From Agrobacterium sp. a22-2 (GTDB lineage: Bacteria > Pseudomonadota > Alphaproteobacteria > Rhizobiales > Rhizobiaceae): 64,000 nt of DNA. A program made the position numbers and the translations under genes. Under the pieces are notes generated by a model. That model did not search any database. It was not told the origin of the DNA and saw only the letters and a program-made list of their open reading frames with translations. Below, in pieces: positions 1 through 9,047 of this stretch (the stretch's first letter is position 1; each line of letters begins with the position of its first letter). The stretch spans positions 248,001-312,000 of the forward strand of contig NZ_JAAXMM010000005.1 in assembly GCF_012276985.1 (NCBI RefSeq). The letters run 5' to 3'.

Positions 1-4
1 ATAA

Positions 5-20
5 GCCGGACATGTCCGGC
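5..20. repeat. Perfect 16-bp palindrome beyond the nusG stop
   Basis: GCCGGACATGTCCGGC equals its own reverse complement. It lies about 90 bases beyond the nusG stop, toward what is usually rplK in rhizobia (outside the window). It could be an RNA hairpin in the nusG-rplK spacer or a protein site. No uridine tract follows it on the minus strand within the window. Confidence 0.5.
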
Positions 21-84
21 GGCTGCGGTTGCGTGGTGCGGACGATGGATCCGGCTTCAGATCCCTATCCTTCCACGCGTTTCA

Positions 85-105
85 GGCGAGACGCCAGGTC
101 TCGCC
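85..105 (-). other. Strong stem-loop just downstream of nusG
   Basis: GGCGAGAC and GTCTCGCC form an 8-bp stem around a 5-base loop, 8 bases past the nusG stop. No run of T follows in the direction of transcription, so it is not a simple intrinsic terminator. A role as a processing or attenuation site ahead of the ribosomal protein genes that normally follow nusG is an inference. Confidence 0.5.
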
Positions 106-112
106 CTTCAAC

Positions 113-643
113 TCAGACCTTTTCGACCTGAGCGTATTCCAGTTCGACCGGGGTCGCACGACCGAAGATGGAAACCTCCACCTTCAAGCGCGAACGCTCC
201 TCGTCGACATCCTGCACGGTGCCGTTGAACGAGGCGAACGGACCATCGGACACACGAACCTGTTCGCCGATCTCGAACGACACCGAAGACTTCGGACGCT
301 CGACACCTTCCTGAACCTGGCCAAGGATACGCTCGGCTTCGAAGTCCGGGATCGGAACAGGCTTGTTGTCGGACCCCAGAAAGCCGGTGACCTTCGGGGT
401 ATTCTTGATAAGGTGATAGGCCTCATCCGTCAGGTTCGCCCGCACCAACACGTAGCCCGGGAAAAACTTGCGTTCGCTGTCGACCTTGCGGCCACGGCGA
501 ACTTCGACAACCTTTTCAGTAGGAACAAGGATCCTCTCGAACAGATGGCTCAGCCCTTTTTGCTTCGCCTTCTCCTCGATGGATTCTGCCACCTTCTTTT
601 CAAAATTTGAATAAGCGTGGACGATATACCAACGCGCCGCCAT
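113..643 (-). CDS. nusG: Transcription termination/antitermination protein NusG
   Basis: This 176-residue protein is the usual length for bacterial NusG. An N-terminal NGN domain (residues about 4-110, beginning RWYIVHAYSNFEKKV) binds RNA polymerase across the clamp. A C-terminal KOW domain (about 122-175, with VRVSDGPFASFNG) contacts Rho or ribosomal protein S10 and so couples transcription to translation. It follows secE by 16 bases in the same direction, the conserved secE-nusG pair, and the ribosomal protein genes usually come next. Nothing is missing or rearranged. Confidence 0.98.
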   Translation of the reverse strand: MAARWYIVHAYSNFEKKVAESIEEKAKQKGLSHLFERILVPTEKVVEVRRGRKVDSERKFFPGYVLVRANLTDEAYHLIKNTPKVTGFLGSDNKPVPIPDFEAERILGQVQEGVERPKSSVSFEIGEQVRVSDGPFASFNGTVQDVDEERSRLKVEVSIFGRATPVELEYAQVEKV

Positions 644-659
644 GTTCGTCTCCGCCCGA

Positions 660-860
660 TTAATTGCCGACGCTCAGCACCAAGCTGATCAACCAGCCAA
701 TCAGCTGGTCCGCCGCAAAGAAAAACAGCGCGGCAAAGACGACCATGAACAACACCATAGCCGTGGAGATCATGGTTTCACGACGCGACGGCCATGTCAC
801 CTTGGACGTCTCAGAGCGAACCTGCTGCAGAAACGTGAATGGATTTGTCTTCGATGCCAT
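660..860 (-). CDS. secE: Preprotein translocase subunit SecE
   Basis: A 66-residue protein of the short, single-span SecE type found in most bacteria outside the enterics. The amphipathic N-terminal half has the family motif VRSETSKVTWPSRRET (about residues 14-29). One transmembrane helix follows (about 31-60). SecE clamps the two halves of SecY in the inner membrane. It sits between tRNA-Trp and nusG, and this arrangement is conserved widely. A stem-loop lies upstream near 946-970, and a weak promoter-like pair may overlap it. Confidence 0.96.
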   Translation of the reverse strand: MASKTNPFTFLQQVRSETSKVTWPSRRETMISTAMVLFMVVFAALFFFAADQLIGWLISLVLSVGN

Positions 861-1055
861 CTATTGCCCACGCATATACGGCGCGTAAAGCTGAACATTT
901 CAGCCCCACGCACCGCGTGTCTGTTTGAACCCCTACATAAACACCGATTCCCTTTTTCACAAGGGGAATTCGATCTTCAGCGAAAATTTAACCGTTACCC
1001 GGTTCGTCCCATGCCCATCCTGCAGCAACGTCGTTGCGCTTCCCGGCAAATGGAA

Positions 1056-1131
<76 letters not shown>

Positions 1132-1260
1132 ATGCCTTGTCTCTCTTTCAAGAAACCGCCTGCAGTGTTCCGCCAGCGGGCATGGCGCTCCCTTTACGGT
1201 GCGACGCGCGGATTGGCAAGTCTGTTTTTTGGTTTTCGCCCGTCATTTTCCGTCAATCCG

Positions 1261-1923
1261 CTACCATGTTCTCTGGAAGCCGGCGCGGAACGTGGCCGAC
1301 GGCTTGGACAGGACATCGTCGACGGAGGCGGAGACGGTCACGTCGCGCATCAGGCTTTTCTCCACGCTGATGGAGCCGGCCATGACGCGCTCCGCCGGGT
1401 CGACGAAGCCTTCCGACACCAGCGCGGCGCGAATGTCCGGCAGGCTGATCCTCAGCGTCTGGCGCGCTACGACACCGGCCCCCTCGCCTCCCGCTGCCCG
1501 CGCCTCCAGCACGCGACTGGTCTGCAGGTCTATGGACGGCGTGGCAATCCAGGTGCGAAGGCGGGTCAGGGACAGGGTCGATGCGCCGGCCCTCGGGTCA
1601 TAGGCGGCGACAAGCGTCGTATCCCGGCTCTCGGCGGGCATGCGTTGTTCGCTGAGCTTGACATTGCCCCACAGCCGGACCGGCAGGCTCTCGCCGTCCA
1701 CAGCCCCCTCGTCGCTGGCGATGATCGACGCATCCGCGCCGACGGACGGACTGAACCGGCTGCGCAACTGGACACCGGTGTGGAAGCTCACCGCATTCTT
1801 CCCGAGCCGGGAGACATCCCAGATCAAGGGCAGATCCTCGGCATGGACGGGCACGGAACTGAATACCGTCACCAACAGGACGCCGGCGGCGACGGCTTTC
1901 GCCGCGCGTTGCAAGATCGTCAT
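1261..1923 (-). CDS. Secreted protein of unknown function
   Basis: This is a 220-residue protein that I do not recognise as a named family. A clear signal peptide occupies residues 1-28 and ends in VPVHA before ED. The mature part has no cysteines or membrane segments and is rich in alternating hydrophobic/polar stretches. It ends in TFRAGFQRTW. A terminal aromatic residue after alternating positions is seen in outer-membrane beta-strands, so an outer-membrane or periplasmic location is possible but unproven. It lies between tuf and tRNA-Trp on the same strand. Confidence 0.75.
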   Translation of the reverse strand: MTILQRAAKAVAAGVLLVTVFSSVPVHAEDLPLIWDVSRLGKNAVSFHTGVQLRSRFSPSVGADASIIASDEGAVDGESLPVRLWGNVKLSEQRMPAESRDTTLVAAYDPRAGASTLSLTRLRTWIATPSIDLQTSRVLEARAAGGEGAGVVARQTLRISLPDIRAALVSEGFVDPAERVMAGSISVEKSLMRDVTVSASVDDVLSKPSATFRAGFQRTW

Positions 1924-2101
1924 AGGGAAACCGCTTATTCAATCAGCCAAAAGATACGCTCGATATCGAGAGCGCGGCGGAGAATGCATGCGGACTGTTT
2001 AGCACAGAAGGCCGAATTTGACAAATGTAAATTCCGCACCGCAGCATGACGCCCCCCCTGAAAGCGCGCCAGACAAGGCCGGACCGCACTGCTTTCCGAA
2101 A

Positions 2102-2133
2102 TAAAAAAAGGCCCCGCCGTTTCCGGCAGGGCC
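2102..2133 (-). terminator. Intrinsic terminator of tuf
   Basis: On the minus strand GGCCCTGCCGG and CGGCGGGGCC form a roughly 10-bp stem with one mismatch, followed at once by seven T. It begins 28 bases past the tuf stop codon, so it should end the tRNA-Tyr/tRNA-Gly/tuf transcript. Confidence 0.9.
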
Positions 2134-2160
2134 TCCTTATTCCGTTCGATCAGATCGAAA

Positions 2161-3336
<1,176 letters not shown>

Positions 3337-3538
3337 TTGAATGCTTCCTATGATCGAAAAAAGGTTGACCCGGCGAACCGGTTTAGTGCCGCCGTTTAAG
3401 GCTTTCGCAACGAATGCGCAAGACTTAATTGTGCCAACCATCGGCAGGCTGCCAGATAGGCACTTAGATGGGGATGAAATTTTAGAAAATCAATAATTTA
3501 AGGTCGGTTGCGTTCGGCACTGAGGCTGCGTCTCGACC

Positions 3539-3612
3539 TGGAGCGGGTAGCGGGAATCGAACCCGCGTATTCAGCTTGGAAGGCTGCTGCTCTACCATTG
3601 AGCTATACCCGC
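3539..3612 (-). tRNA. tRNA-Gly (TCC anticodon)
   Basis: The minus strand folds into a 74-base cloverleaf. Acceptor GCGGGTA pairs with TACCCGC, the anticodon loop CTTCCAA carries TCC, the T arm contains GGTTCGATTCC, and 3' CCA is encoded. It lies 24 bases from tRNA-Tyr and about 200 bases upstream of tuf, so a single transcript is likely. Confidence 0.97.
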
Positions 3613-3636
3613 GGGGTCAAGATCCATGAGACAGAA

Positions 3637-3721
3637 TGGTGGAGGGAGTTGGATTTGAACCAACGTAGGCTGAGCCAACGGATTTACAGTCCGTCCCCTT
3701 TAACCACTCGGGCATCCCTCC
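3637..3721 (-). tRNA. tRNA-Tyr (GTA anticodon)
   Basis: An 85-base class II tRNA with a long variable arm. Acceptor GGAGGGA pairs with TCCCTCC, the anticodon loop CTGTAAA carries GTA, and the discriminator A is followed by an encoded CCA. It is the first gene after the strong promoter at 3789-3817. Confidence 0.97.
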
Positions 3722-3788
3722 AGTATTCCGTCTGGATCAAGCGACCAAGCTTGCGACAGCGAAGCGTTGCCCCGCTGTCTGCGGCGGC

Positions 3789-3817
3789 TATATGACTGCC
3801 CCGCCCTCGTATGTCAA
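3789..3817 (-). promoter_or_regulatory. Promoter of the tRNA-Tyr/tRNA-Gly/tuf transcript
   Basis: On the minus strand a perfect -35 hexamer TTGACA is followed after 17 bases by a -10 hexamer CATATA. The predicted start is about 60 bases upstream of tRNA-Tyr. The spacer is GC-rich, which fits stringent control of stable-RNA promoters, although that is an inference. Confidence 0.8.
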
Positions 3818-3919
3818 CACGATGAAAGGGGGAAAATTCTGAAAAATTTCCACAGCCGGGAAAAGCCTGTGGTTTGCCATGCCCCTATCCGCCGCGACGC
3901 TGGCCCGCTATAAGACGGC

Positions 3920-4798
3920 ATGAGCAAAGACCCGACAGACGACAAATCCGCACGAGACACCCACTATGCCACGCTGCGCCGCCAGGTGCGCGACGGCAAG
4001 CGCGAACGGGGCGAAATCCCGACGCCGGCCCCGCAGAAGCGCCGCAGCGCCGCCTCCGACTGGAACCCTCCGACGCTGGCCCCCGACCAGGTGCAGCTTT
4101 ACGGCCTCCATACGGTGCGGGCAGCCCTGCAAAACCCGGAACGCAGCCTCGTCAAGCTGAGCGTGACGCAGAACGCGCTGATCCGGCTGGAGATCGGCCG
4201 CGCCGACGAACAGGCATTTCCGGTGGAGATCGTCACCCCTCAGGATCTCGACAAGGTGCTAGGCCCCGATGCCATCCATCAAGGGGTGATGCTGGAAACG
4301 CGTCCCCTGCCCGTGCGCCGGCTGGAGGCCCTGACCGACAGCCCGCTGGTGCTGGTTCTCGACCAGGTCACCGATCCGCACAATGTCGGCGCCATCATGC
4401 GCACGGCCGTCGCCTTCGGCGCAGGCGCCGTGATCACCACCATGCGCCACAGCCCGACCGAATCCGGCGTGCTGGCCAAATCGGCCTCCGGCGCGCTCGA
4501 ACTGATCCCCTATATCCAGATTACCAATCTGGCGGATGCGCTCAGTCAGTTGCAGAAGCTCGGCTTTTATTCGATCGGCCTGGATTCAGAAGGACCGGCG
4601 CCGCTCGAAGGCTCGTTCCAGGGCAGCAAGATCGCGCTGGTACTCGGAGCGGAGGGCAAGGGCCTGCGGCAGAAGACGCGCGAAACCGTCGATGCGCTGG
4701 CCCGTCTCGACATGCCCGGCGCCATCAAGTCCCTGAACGTCTCCAACGCCGCAGCGATCGCGCTTTACGCTTCGCGGCAATTCCTGCTGAAATCCTAG
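3920..4798 (+). CDS. rlmB: 23S rRNA 2'-O-methyltransferase of the RlmB/TrmH family
   Basis: A 292-residue SPOUT-family enzyme that most likely methylates the ribose of G2251 in 23S rRNA. After a basic, disordered N-terminal tail (1-55) come a substrate-binding domain (about 57-130) and the knotted SpoU domain. Motif 1 is DQVTDPHNVGAIMRTA, motif 2 is LVLGAEGKGLR and motif 3 is SLNVSNAAAIALY, which together make the AdoMet site in the knot. It is divergent from tRNA-Tyr and faces a small PhnA-like gene. Assignment to RlmB rather than another TrmH paralogue rests on overall similarity. Confidence 0.88.
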   Translation: MSKDPTDDKSARDTHYATLRRQVRDGKRERGEIPTPAPQKRRSAASDWNPPTLAPDQVQLYGLHTVRAALQNPERSLVKLSVTQNALIRLEIGRADEQAFPVEIVTPQDLDKVLGPDAIHQGVMLETRPLPVRRLEALTDSPLVLVLDQVTDPHNVGAIMRTAVAFGAGAVITTMRHSPTESGVLAKSASGALELIPYIQITNLADALSQLQKLGFYSIGLDSEGPAPLEGSFQGSKIALVLGAEGKGLRQKTRETVDALARLDMPGAIKSLNVSNAAAIALYASRQFLLKS

Positions 4799-4892
4799 TC
4801 CGCACGATAAGACAGTCCACAGGGCAAGTGCCGGGATCGGATGCGCGTCGCCTTTTCAATGGCCACACGCCTCTATCCCGGCCGTCAGCCGA

Positions 4893-5105
4893 TCAGGCCT
4901 TTTTCAAAAATTCCGTGCGCAGCACCAGGCCCTTGATCTTGGCGTGGCGGCAATCGACCTCTTCCGGGTTGTCGGTCAGGTGAATGCCCTTGATCATGGT
5001 GCCGCGTTTCAGGGTCTCGGACGACCCCTTGACCTTGAGGTCCTTGATCAGGGTGACGTTGTCCCCTTCCTGAAGGATGGTGCCGTTGCTGTCGCGCACG
5101 TCCAT
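4893..5105 (-). CDS. PhnA/YjdM C-terminal domain protein
   Basis: A 70-residue protein matching the C-terminal domain of the PhnA (YjdM) family: VRDSNGTILQEGDNVTLIKDLKVKGSS near the start and CRHAKIKGLVLRTEFLKK at the end. Full-length YjdM has an N-terminal zinc ribbon that is absent here. The short form is common in alphaproteobacteria, so this is probably a natural single-domain version. The family's link to phosphonate use is historical and its function is unknown. The ATG is preceded by GGAGAG at good spacing. Confidence 0.85.
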   Translation of the reverse strand: MDVRDSNGTILQEGDNVTLIKDLKVKGSSETLKRGTMIKGIHLTDNPEEVDCRHAKIKGLVLRTEFLKKA

Positions 5106-5343
5106 GACGTTCTCTCCTGCTGATATTGATCGCCGCCGCCCGTTGTGGCACGGCCTGAGCGCGGCTTACTCCCCCGGCCCCGCCGCTGTCCAGCGGTTGC
5201 GGCGGCAAATGTGGCTGAGAAACGGCGGAGGGGCGGATATCGACCGCCAAAGTGGCGAAGTCGATCCGGCATTCAACAAGGCGATCGACCACCCGTTCCG
5301 CACGAGTCGTTCGAAATGTTTCAGGAATGGATAAGGAAGAAAA

Positions 5344-5420
<77 letters not shown>

Positions 5421-5589
5421 ATCGGCTCCGTCCCTAGCAGATTCTCACTGACTGTAAAGAGGGAATTGCCAATCCGCAAACCGAAATGACGGGCTTTCGG
5501 GTTGGCCAACCGTCGCTTCGCAACGCAATAAACCTTGTCGCTCAAGCGGTTTATCATGTACCAAGATGCCAACCGCAAAGGGCCGTTTC

Positions 5590-6363
5590 ATGTCGCGTTC
5601 GTTCCAGTCGCTTTCCTTCCAGGCCTCCAACACCGTCGAGGCCATGGCGTCGCGCGACAAGTTGATTCGACTCTATGGTGATGCTGAGCCTGCCGAGGCC
5701 GATGTCATTGTGGCGCTGGGCGGCGACGGCTTCATGCTGCAGACGCTGCACGAGACGATGAATTCGGGCAAGCTGGTCTATGGCATGAACCGCGGCTCGG
5801 TCGGCTTCCTGATGAACGAATTCAAGATCGAGGACCTGCGCGAGCGAATCGCCGCCGCCGTCGAGAACGATTTCCATCCGCTGCGGATGACAACAACCAA
5901 TGCCGACGGATCGAGTTCAATCGCGCTTGCCATCAACGAGGTCTCGCTGTTTCGCCAGTCCTATCAGGCCTCCAAGCTGCGCGTGCTGATTGACGGGCAG
6001 GTGCGGCTTGAGGAACTGATCTGTGACGGGCTGATGGTGGCGACCCCCGTCGGATCGACGGCCTACAATCTGTCAGCGCACGGGCCGATCCTACCGCTCG
6101 AATCCCCCCTGCTGGCGCTGACGCCGGTCAGCGCCTTTCGTCCGCGCCGCTGGCGCGGCGCGCTGCTGCCCAACCGGGTCTGCGTCGATATCGAGGTGCT
6201 GGAACCGGAAAAGCGGCCGGTCAATGCCGTTGCGGATCACACGGAGGTCAAGTCGGTGATCCATGTGCGGGTTGCCCAGTCCGAAGACACCACCGCACGC
6301 ATTCTGTCCGATCCCGACCGCTCGTGGTCGGACCGCATTCTGACTGAACAGTTTTCCAACTGA
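5590..6363 (+). CDS. nadK: NAD kinase
   Basis: This 257-residue enzyme phosphorylates NAD+ to NADP+ in the cytosol, using ATP or polyphosphate. The hallmark GGDG is at 44-47 ([16 protein letters not shown]). The second conserved region [10 protein letters not shown] and the glycine-rich [14 protein letters not shown] with its downstream GP also match. I chose the ATG giving [10 protein letters not shown] because it matches the usual rhizobial N-terminus, and the upstream in-frame ATG adds eight unrelated residues. The next gene starts 12 bases after its stop, suggesting a joint transcript. Confidence 0.95.
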   Translation: MSRSFQSLSFQASNTVEAMASRDKLIRLYGDAEPAEADVIVALGGDGFMLQTLHETMNSGKLVYGMNRGSVGFLMNEFKIEDLRERIAAAVENDFHPLRMTTTNADGSSSIALAINEVSLFRQSYQASKLRVLIDGQVRLEELICDGLMVATPVGSTAYNLSAHGPILPLESPLLALTPVSAFRPRRWRGALLPNRVCVDIEVLEPEKRPVNAVADHTEVKSVIHVRVAQSEDTTARILSDPDRSWSDRILTEQFSN

Positions 6364-6375
6364 GCGAGGTAAATC

Positions 6376-6900
6376 ATGGCGCGCTTCTCTCATTTCCGTT
6401 TTCCGATCGCGGCAATCCTGCTGCTCCATTCGTTCAGCGCCTTTGCGCAGGATGTCGGAGCCGTACCTCCCACAGTGACCTTCGTGATCAGCGGCGGATA
6501 TTGGGAAGACGATGGCGAACCGGTGGTCGAGGGCAGCGAGGCAACCTCGCCGGCGCCTACAGCACCCGCGCCTTCGACCGAACAGCAGCCGGCTCGGCGC
6601 GGCTATTACCGCCTGATCTCCGTGCGCCAGCCGGACCGCACGGCCAAGGTCTATCTGCAGCAGATCGCCGCCCGCGACGAAGGCCCGGAGCTTGTCAACA
6701 ACGTGGAGCTCGAGGAGTTCACCGCGATCAAGCCTTACGTGACCGATGTCCGGCCCGAGGACTCGTCCGGCGTCAGCCGGCTGCCCGGCCTGTTTGCCAC
6801 CGTCTACCTGAAAACCGACCCGACCAGCGCCGAGCCGGAAAGCTACACGGTGTTGATCGACGAATTCGGCGAGATCCGCGTCGAAAAGGCGACCAACTGA
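6376..6900 (+). CDS. Secreted protein of unknown function downstream of nadK
   Basis: A 174-residue protein with a signal peptide (residues 1-24, ending SAFAQ). A short proline/alanine/serine/threonine-rich linker (about 55-73) leads to a folded part that begins RRGYYRLISVRQPDR and ends in a strand-like VLIDEFGEIRVEKA. There are no cysteines or membrane spans after the signal peptide. I do not recognise a named family. The 12-base gap from nadK suggests co-transcription, but no functional link is evident. Confidence 0.75.
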   Translation: MARFSHFRFPIAAILLLHSFSAFAQDVGAVPPTVTFVISGGYWEDDGEPVVEGSEATSPAPTAPAPSTEQQPARRGYYRLISVRQPDRTAKVYLQQIAARDEGPELVNNVELEEFTAIKPYVTDVRPEDSSGVSRLPGLFATVYLKTDPTSAEPESYTVLIDEFGEIRVEKATN

Positions 6901-6920
6901 AACGGCGTTAAGATCATGCC

Positions 6921-7574
6921 TCAGCGCCTGGCATAGGCTTTCACGAAAGTCCGCATGGCGGTCTTTGCCATATCGTCCAGTTCCTCGTCGCTTGGCTGGC
7001 GGCCAAACTGGATGTCGGTCTTGATATCCATGCCGAGCAGGGCCACGAATTGCCGGGCCGCGACATTCGGGTCGTCCAGGTCGAGATAGCCGGCATGGGC
7101 CAGTTGCGCCAGTCGCGCTGCGATCGCCGGATATTTCTTGCCCGGACCATATTCATTCCAGGTCGAGAACAATTGCGGATAGCGCACGGCCTCGGCTTCC
7201 AGAAGCTTGCGCAACCGCCGGCCGTTCGGATCGCACATGGCGCGACGCAGGAAAAAGGCCGAAAACGCCGTCAGTTCCGCTTCCAGATCGGCAGGCGCCA
7301 CCGGGAATTGTTCCATGACCTCGAACAGCCGGGCGCTTGATTTCTCGGTGATTTCCGCCACGACGGCATGGAACAGCTTTTCCTTGTCGCCGATCTGATT
7401 GTAGACCGTCTGCCGCGACACCCCGGCCTTCGAGGCGATCTGGTCGATGCTGGCGCCGGCAAAGCCCTCTTCCGAAAAGACCACCGCTGCCGCATCGAGG
7501 ATCGCCCTTCGCTTGGTCTGCGGCAGCTCGGGCAAATCCTTCGGGGAATCAGGGGTCTGTACGACGGTTTTCAT
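6921..7574 (-). CDS. TetR-family transcriptional repressor
   Basis: A 217-residue TetR/AcrR regulator. The N-terminal helix-turn-helix is clear (about residues 23-70; ASIDQIASKAGVSRQTVYNQIGDK), followed by a helical ligand-binding domain of the AefR-like C-terminal type. It is divergent from a Bcr/CflA-type drug exporter, and an inverted repeat (7601-7620) sits between them, which is the classic local-repressor layout. The start MKTVVQ follows GGTGA. A longer in-frame start would place the operator inside the gene, so I rejected it. The inducer is unknown. Confidence 0.88.
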   Translation of the reverse strand: MKTVVQTPDSPKDLPELPQTKRRAILDAAAVVFSEEGFAGASIDQIASKAGVSRQTVYNQIGDKEKLFHAVVAEITEKSSARLFEVMEQFPVAPADLEAELTAFSAFFLRRAMCDPNGRRLRKLLEAEAVRYPQLFSTWNEYGPGKKYPAIAARLAQLAHAGYLDLDDPNVAARQFVALLGMDIKTDIQFGRQPSDEELDDMAKTAMRTFVKAYARR

Positions 7575-7600
7575 GGCATCACCGTAACTGCACTTGACGA

Positions 7601-7620
7601 ATTGGACAATTGTGTCCAAT
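7601..7620. promoter_or_regulatory. Probable TetR operator between the regulator and the exporter
   Basis: ATTGGACA and TGTCCAAT are perfect 8-base inverted arms around a 4-base centre ATTG. The site is 27 bases upstream of the TetR start and 132 bases upstream of the exporter start. A TTGACG hexamer directly before it and a TATATT overlapping its end suggest that binding would block a promoter. Autoregulation plus repression of the exporter is the expected logic. Confidence 0.75.
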
Positions 7621-7752
7621 ATATTTTACATAGTTGACTTAATGGCATTCCATTCTCCTGCCCGATGCCCGCGTCTGCGGCCATCCCGCTCTTGCCGCGA
7701 TCGTGGCGTCCCGGCCTTTTCTCCCGGCCGGCCTCCTTAAAATAGGTTGTTC

Positions 7753-8955
7753 ATGCTGACCAGACCCATTCCCATTTCTGTCGTCCTCGGCCTGCTGACG
7801 GCTGTCGGACTGTTTGCGACCGACATGTACCTGCCCTCGCTTCCCGCCATCGGCTCCGATCTTGGGGCCGATAGCGGACAGGTGCAGGCAAGCCTCATCG
7901 CCTTCTTCATCGCAATCGCCCTCTGCCAGGTCGTCTACGGCCCGCTGTCCGACATGTTCGGCCGCAAACCGCCCCTCTATTTCGGCCTTGGGCTCTTCGC
8001 TCTCGGCTCCGTCGGCTGTGCGCTGGCGCCGACCATCGAATGGCTGATCGCCTTCCGCTTCCTGCAAGGCATGGGCGCCTGTGCCGGCATGGTCATTCCC
8101 CGTGCCGTCGTCCGCGACCTGCATACCGGCGTTGCCGCCGCGCATATGATGGCGCGGCTGATGCTGGTCTTCAGCGTGTCTCCCCTGCTGGCACCGCTGG
8201 CCGGCAGCTTTGTCGCAGCGGCCGGCGGCTGGCAAGCCAATTTCTGGGTCATGGGCGGCGCCTGCCTGCTCGGCCTGGTTCTGGTCGCCCTGCGGCTGCC
8301 GGAAACCCGCCCGCCCGAACAGCGCACGGCAACGGGATTTGCCAGCACGATCAGCGGCTACAGGACGCTTTTGCGCGACCCGCACTATCTCGGCCTCGTG
8401 CTGATCGCCTCCTTCGGCATGGCGAGCTACATGACCTATCTGGCCAATTCGTCCTTCGTGCTGATCGAGCATTATGGACTCTCGCCATCGCTCTACAGCG
8501 TCTTGTTTTCCATCAACGCGGTTTCCTTTATCGGCATGTCGCAGCTGAACGGCAGGCTTGCCCGGCGGTTCGGCCTGAAACGCGTCATCGGCTTTGCCAT
8601 CGTCGGCTTTGTCACCACCATGGTGGCCCTTTTCGCGGTCACCGCCCTTGGCATCGACCGCCTGGGTGTCATGGCGACTTTCCTGTTCATCGGCTACGGC
8701 TTTCTCGGGTCGATCATCCCGACGGCTGCCGTGCTTGCCCTGGAAAGCCATGGACGGATTGCCGGAAGCGCTTCGGCCATGATGGGAACGCTGCAATTCA
8801 TCACCGCTGCTGCCGTCATGGGTCTTTCGGGCCTGTACTTCGATGGCACGTCCCTGCCGATGATTGCCACCATCGCCCTTTGCAGCCTCGTGGTGTCCGT
8901 GCTCGGCGCCCTGACATTGCGACCTTCGGCCCGTAAAGCCGTGACCGTGGAATAG
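7753..8955 (+). CDS. Bcr/CflA-type multidrug efflux transporter (MFS, DHA1)
   Basis: A 400-residue major facilitator with about 12 transmembrane helices. The first carries the family signature FATDMYLPSLPAIG (about 21-34), and motif A GPLSDMFGRKP is in the loop between helices 2 and 3 (about 63-73). Proteins of this group export drugs or metabolites by proton antiport. The divergent TetR gene and the operator between them imply induction by a substrate. The ATG at 7753 was preferred to a TTG two codons upstream. Confidence 0.9.
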   Translation: MLTRPIPISVVLGLLTAVGLFATDMYLPSLPAIGSDLGADSGQVQASLIAFFIAIALCQVVYGPLSDMFGRKPPLYFGLGLFALGSVGCALAPTIEWLIAFRFLQGMGACAGMVIPRAVVRDLHTGVAAAHMMARLMLVFSVSPLLAPLAGSFVAAAGGWQANFWVMGGACLLGLVLVALRLPETRPPEQRTATGFASTISGYRTLLRDPHYLGLVLIASFGMASYMTYLANSSFVLIEHYGLSPSLYSVLFSINAVSFIGMSQLNGRLARRFGLKRVIGFAIVGFVTTMVALFAVTALGIDRLGVMATFLFIGYGFLGSIIPTAAVLALESHGRIAGSASAMMGTLQFITAAAVMGLSGLYFDGTSLPMIATIALCSLVVSVLGALTLRPSARKAVTVE

Positions 8956-8991
8956 GCCAGAACGGCCCGCATACCCCAAGAGCCCACATAG

Positions 8992-9024
8992 AAAAACGGC
9001 GGAGCCCTGCCCCGCCGTTTTTTT
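8992..9024. terminator. Bidirectional terminator between the exporter and prfB
   Basis: AAAAACGGCGG and CCGCCGTTTTTTT pair around a loop of about nine bases. The T run on the plus strand and the A run read as T on the minus strand let it end both converging transcripts. Confidence 0.9.
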
Positions 9025-9047
9025 GCATGTTTCCGATCGAGACCGGA

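Noticed and set aside
3337..3441. N-terminal extension of EF-Tu by 35 codons
   Set aside because: EF-Tu proteins start at MAKxKFER; the extension has no similarity and lies in the leader.
4830..4882. GCCGGGAT...ATCCCGGC inverted repeat between rlmB and the PhnA-like gene
   Set aside because: The loop is about 37 bases and no T-run follows either arm, so I do not call it a terminator.
7639..8979. A 446-codon open frame on the minus strand
   Set aside because: It is antisense to the Bcr-type exporter, with glutamine/histidine/glycine-rich shadow composition.
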